Shown one piece after another: positions 14,213 to 15,156 of a stretch of 15,156 bases of DNA; positions within the stretch are counted from its first letter, which is position 1, and the number at the start of each line of letters is the position of its first letter. A program made the position numbers and the translations under genes. The notes under the pieces are model-generated. The model saw only the letters and a list, made by a program, of their open reading frames with translations. It ran no database searches and was not told the origin of the DNA. Source of the stretch: JAAZPG01 sp012797375 (GTDB taxonomy: Bacteria; Acidobacteriota; Aminicenantia; Aminicenantales; UBA4085); NCBI GenBank assembly GCA_937868205.1, contig CALMMC010000008.1, forward strand, positions 1 to 15,156, read 5' to 3'.

Positions 14213-15050
14213 TCGCGAACCGCCGCATCTTGACGTTGACGACCAGCCCCAGGGCGAAATACGTCGACAGGAGCGACGACCCTCCGTAGCTGAGAAGCGG
14301 AATGGGAATCCCGGTGATCGGGAGCCATCCCACGATCATGAAGACATTGACCAGGAATTGGAAGGAAATCAAACCGGCGGCTAAAAACGCGATGTAAATG
14401 CCGGCCCGGTCGCGGGACAGTCCGACGGAAGAGAACATCCGGGCCAGCATGGCGAAATAGGCGGCCAAGACCGCAAAAACGCCGGCAAAGCCGAAATCCT
14501 CGGCCAAGACGGCGAAGATGAAATCCGTGTGGCGGGCGGGAAGAAACCGGAGCCGGCTCTGCGGGCCTTTTAAATATCCCTTCCCGGTCAGCCCGCCCGA
14601 GCCGATGGCGATCTGGGACTGGAGCACGTGATAACCGGCCCCCCGCGGGTCCTGGGCCGGATTGATCATCATCTCGATCCGCTTTTTCTGGTAATCCTTG
14701 AGAAAGAAATTCCAGCCGGCCGCCCCGAGCACCACCGCCCCGATGAGCATCGCGGCCACGGTTTTCTTCGTGAGCCCGGCCAGGACCAGGGCGCCGAAAA
14801 GAATCGGCAGGAAACACATGGCCGTTCCGAAATCCGGCTGCAGGAGAATCAGCCCCATGGGGACTCCGACCAATCCCGCGCTCAGGGCGATCACGCCTCG
14901 CGAGGCGTAGGGCGCCCGGTATTCCGAGAAGACCCGGGCCAGCATCAACAAGACGGCGACTTTGGCCAGCTCCGACGGCTGCCCTCCCATGAAGGCGATC
15001 CGGATCCAGCTGCGGGAGCCGGAGACCGTCCGCCCGAAAAGGAACAGGCC
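14205..15050 (-). CDS. rodA: Peptidoglycan glycosyltransferase RodA (5'-truncated)
   Basis: RodA is the SEDS-family inner-membrane glycosyltransferase that polymerises lipid II for lateral wall synthesis, with a class B PBP partner (PBP2). The frame runs into adapter at 15051, so the N-terminal part (probably under 100 residues) is missing; 281 genuine codons remain. Visible family motifs, counted from the first genomic codon, are SRSWIRI with QPSELAK (24-30), LLQPDFGTAM (69-78), and NPAQDPRGAGYHVLQSQIAIGSGG (130-153). LPARHTDFIFAVLAEDFGF (170-188) carries the catalytic-type aspartate D176, and PLLSYGGSS is near the end. The RHTDFIFA form favours RodA over FtsW. The 3' end overlaps the radical SAM gene. 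The translated prefix MYKRQ is adapter, not protein. Confidence 0.96.
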   Translation of the reverse strand, partial: GLFLFGRTVSGSRSWIRIAFMGGQPSELAKVAVLLMLARVFSEYRAPYASRGVIALSAGLVGVPMGLILLQPDFGTAMCFLPILFGALVLAGLTKKTVAAMLIGAVVLGAAGWNFFLKDYQKKRIEMMINPAQDPRGAGYHVLQSQIAIGSGGLTGKGYLKGPQSRLRFLPARHTDFIFAVLAEDFGFAGVFAVLAAYFAMLARMFSSVGLSRDRAGIYIAFLAAGLISFQFLVNVFMIVGWLPITGIPIPLLSYGGSSLLSTYFALGLVVNVKMRRFANV

Positions 15051-15156
15051 CTGTCTCTTATACAAATCTGACGCTGCCGACGATCACCGCTGTTGAGATC
15101 CCGGTGGTCGCCGTATCACTAAAAAAAACACACCATTCCACTCCACCACATCACAA
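15051..15156 (-). other. Nextera adapter, index and P5 flow-cell sequence (sequencing artefact)
   Basis: Positions 15051-15083 match the reverse complement of the Nextera Read-1 adapter (CTGTCTCTTATAC... to ...GCTGCCGACGA) with one mismatch, at 15065. Positions 15084-15091 (TCACCGCT) occupy the i5 index slot. Positions 15092-15120 match the reverse complement of P5 with about four mismatches (GGTGGTCGCCGTATCA is intact). The A run and disordered bases from 15121 on are what reads show after running past the end of a fragment. None of it is genomic. Confidence 0.97.

Noticed and set aside
15051..15156. A/C-rich tail that might suggest a repeat or a mobile-element end
   Set aside because: It follows adapter, index and P5 in library order and is best explained as read-through noise.
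1..15156. tRNA, rRNA, CRISPR, toxin-antitoxin, phage or insertion-sequence content
   Set aside because: I looked in all gaps on both strands and saw no cloverleaf-like segment, direct-repeat array, transposase or terminal inverted repeats. Gaps between genes are short and filled by promoters and terminators.

Overview
This is a GC-rich bacterial chromosomal fragment assembled from a short-read library. Both ends are sequencing adapter, not genome. Positions 12-44 match the Nextera Read-1 transposase adapter with three mismatches. From 15051 onward the sequence is the reverse complement of that adapter, then an 8-base index slot, the P5 flow-cell sequence, an A run and low-quality bases. Genomic DNA therefore runs from about 45 to 15050, and both terminal genes (infB and rodA) are truncated at their 5' ends. 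The gene content suggests a Gram-negative, possibly Acidobacteriota-like lineage (Candidatus Aminicenantes would fit). The clues are tandem DUF507 genes, a fused radical-SAM/DUF2344 protein next to rodA, a secreted PKD-type protein ending in a probable beta-barrel, and high GC. This placement is inference only.

Layout. (1) 45-4885, plus strand: a translation and RNA-maturation operon, infB (partial), ylxP/DUF503, rbfA, nrnA-type DHH phosphoesterase, truB and two DUF507 genes, tightly spaced or overlapping. (2) 5051-7466, minus strand: a secreted, Cys-rich, PKD-like putative outer-membrane protein with its own promoter, strong Shine-Dalgarno (SD) sequence and intrinsic terminator. It is followed immediately by rmlD, whose start codon lies four bases past the terminator T-run. 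(3) 7652-9804: a small tandem-ACT-domain protein (plus) converging on, and overlapping by 19 bases, a CstA-family transporter (minus). (4) 9804-10316: cstA and a lone exbD/tolR gene diverge from back-to-back sigma-70-type promoters. A long symmetric terminator separates exbD from the next gene. (5) 10436-15050, minus strand: rodA (partial), then the fused radical SAM/DUF2344 protein (8-base overlap), then an acyl-CoA dehydrogenase with its own near-consensus promoter.

Most of the window is housekeeping. The infB block supports initiation, 30S maturation, nanoRNA turnover and tRNA pseudouridylation, and rodA serves wall elongation. The less ordinary parts are the PKD/Cys-rich barrel-like protein, the orphan ExbD paired with CstA, the terminator abutting rmlD, and the tandem DUF507 genes. 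I found no tRNA, rRNA, CRISPR array, insertion sequence or defence system, and I do not see a convincing wholly new system here.
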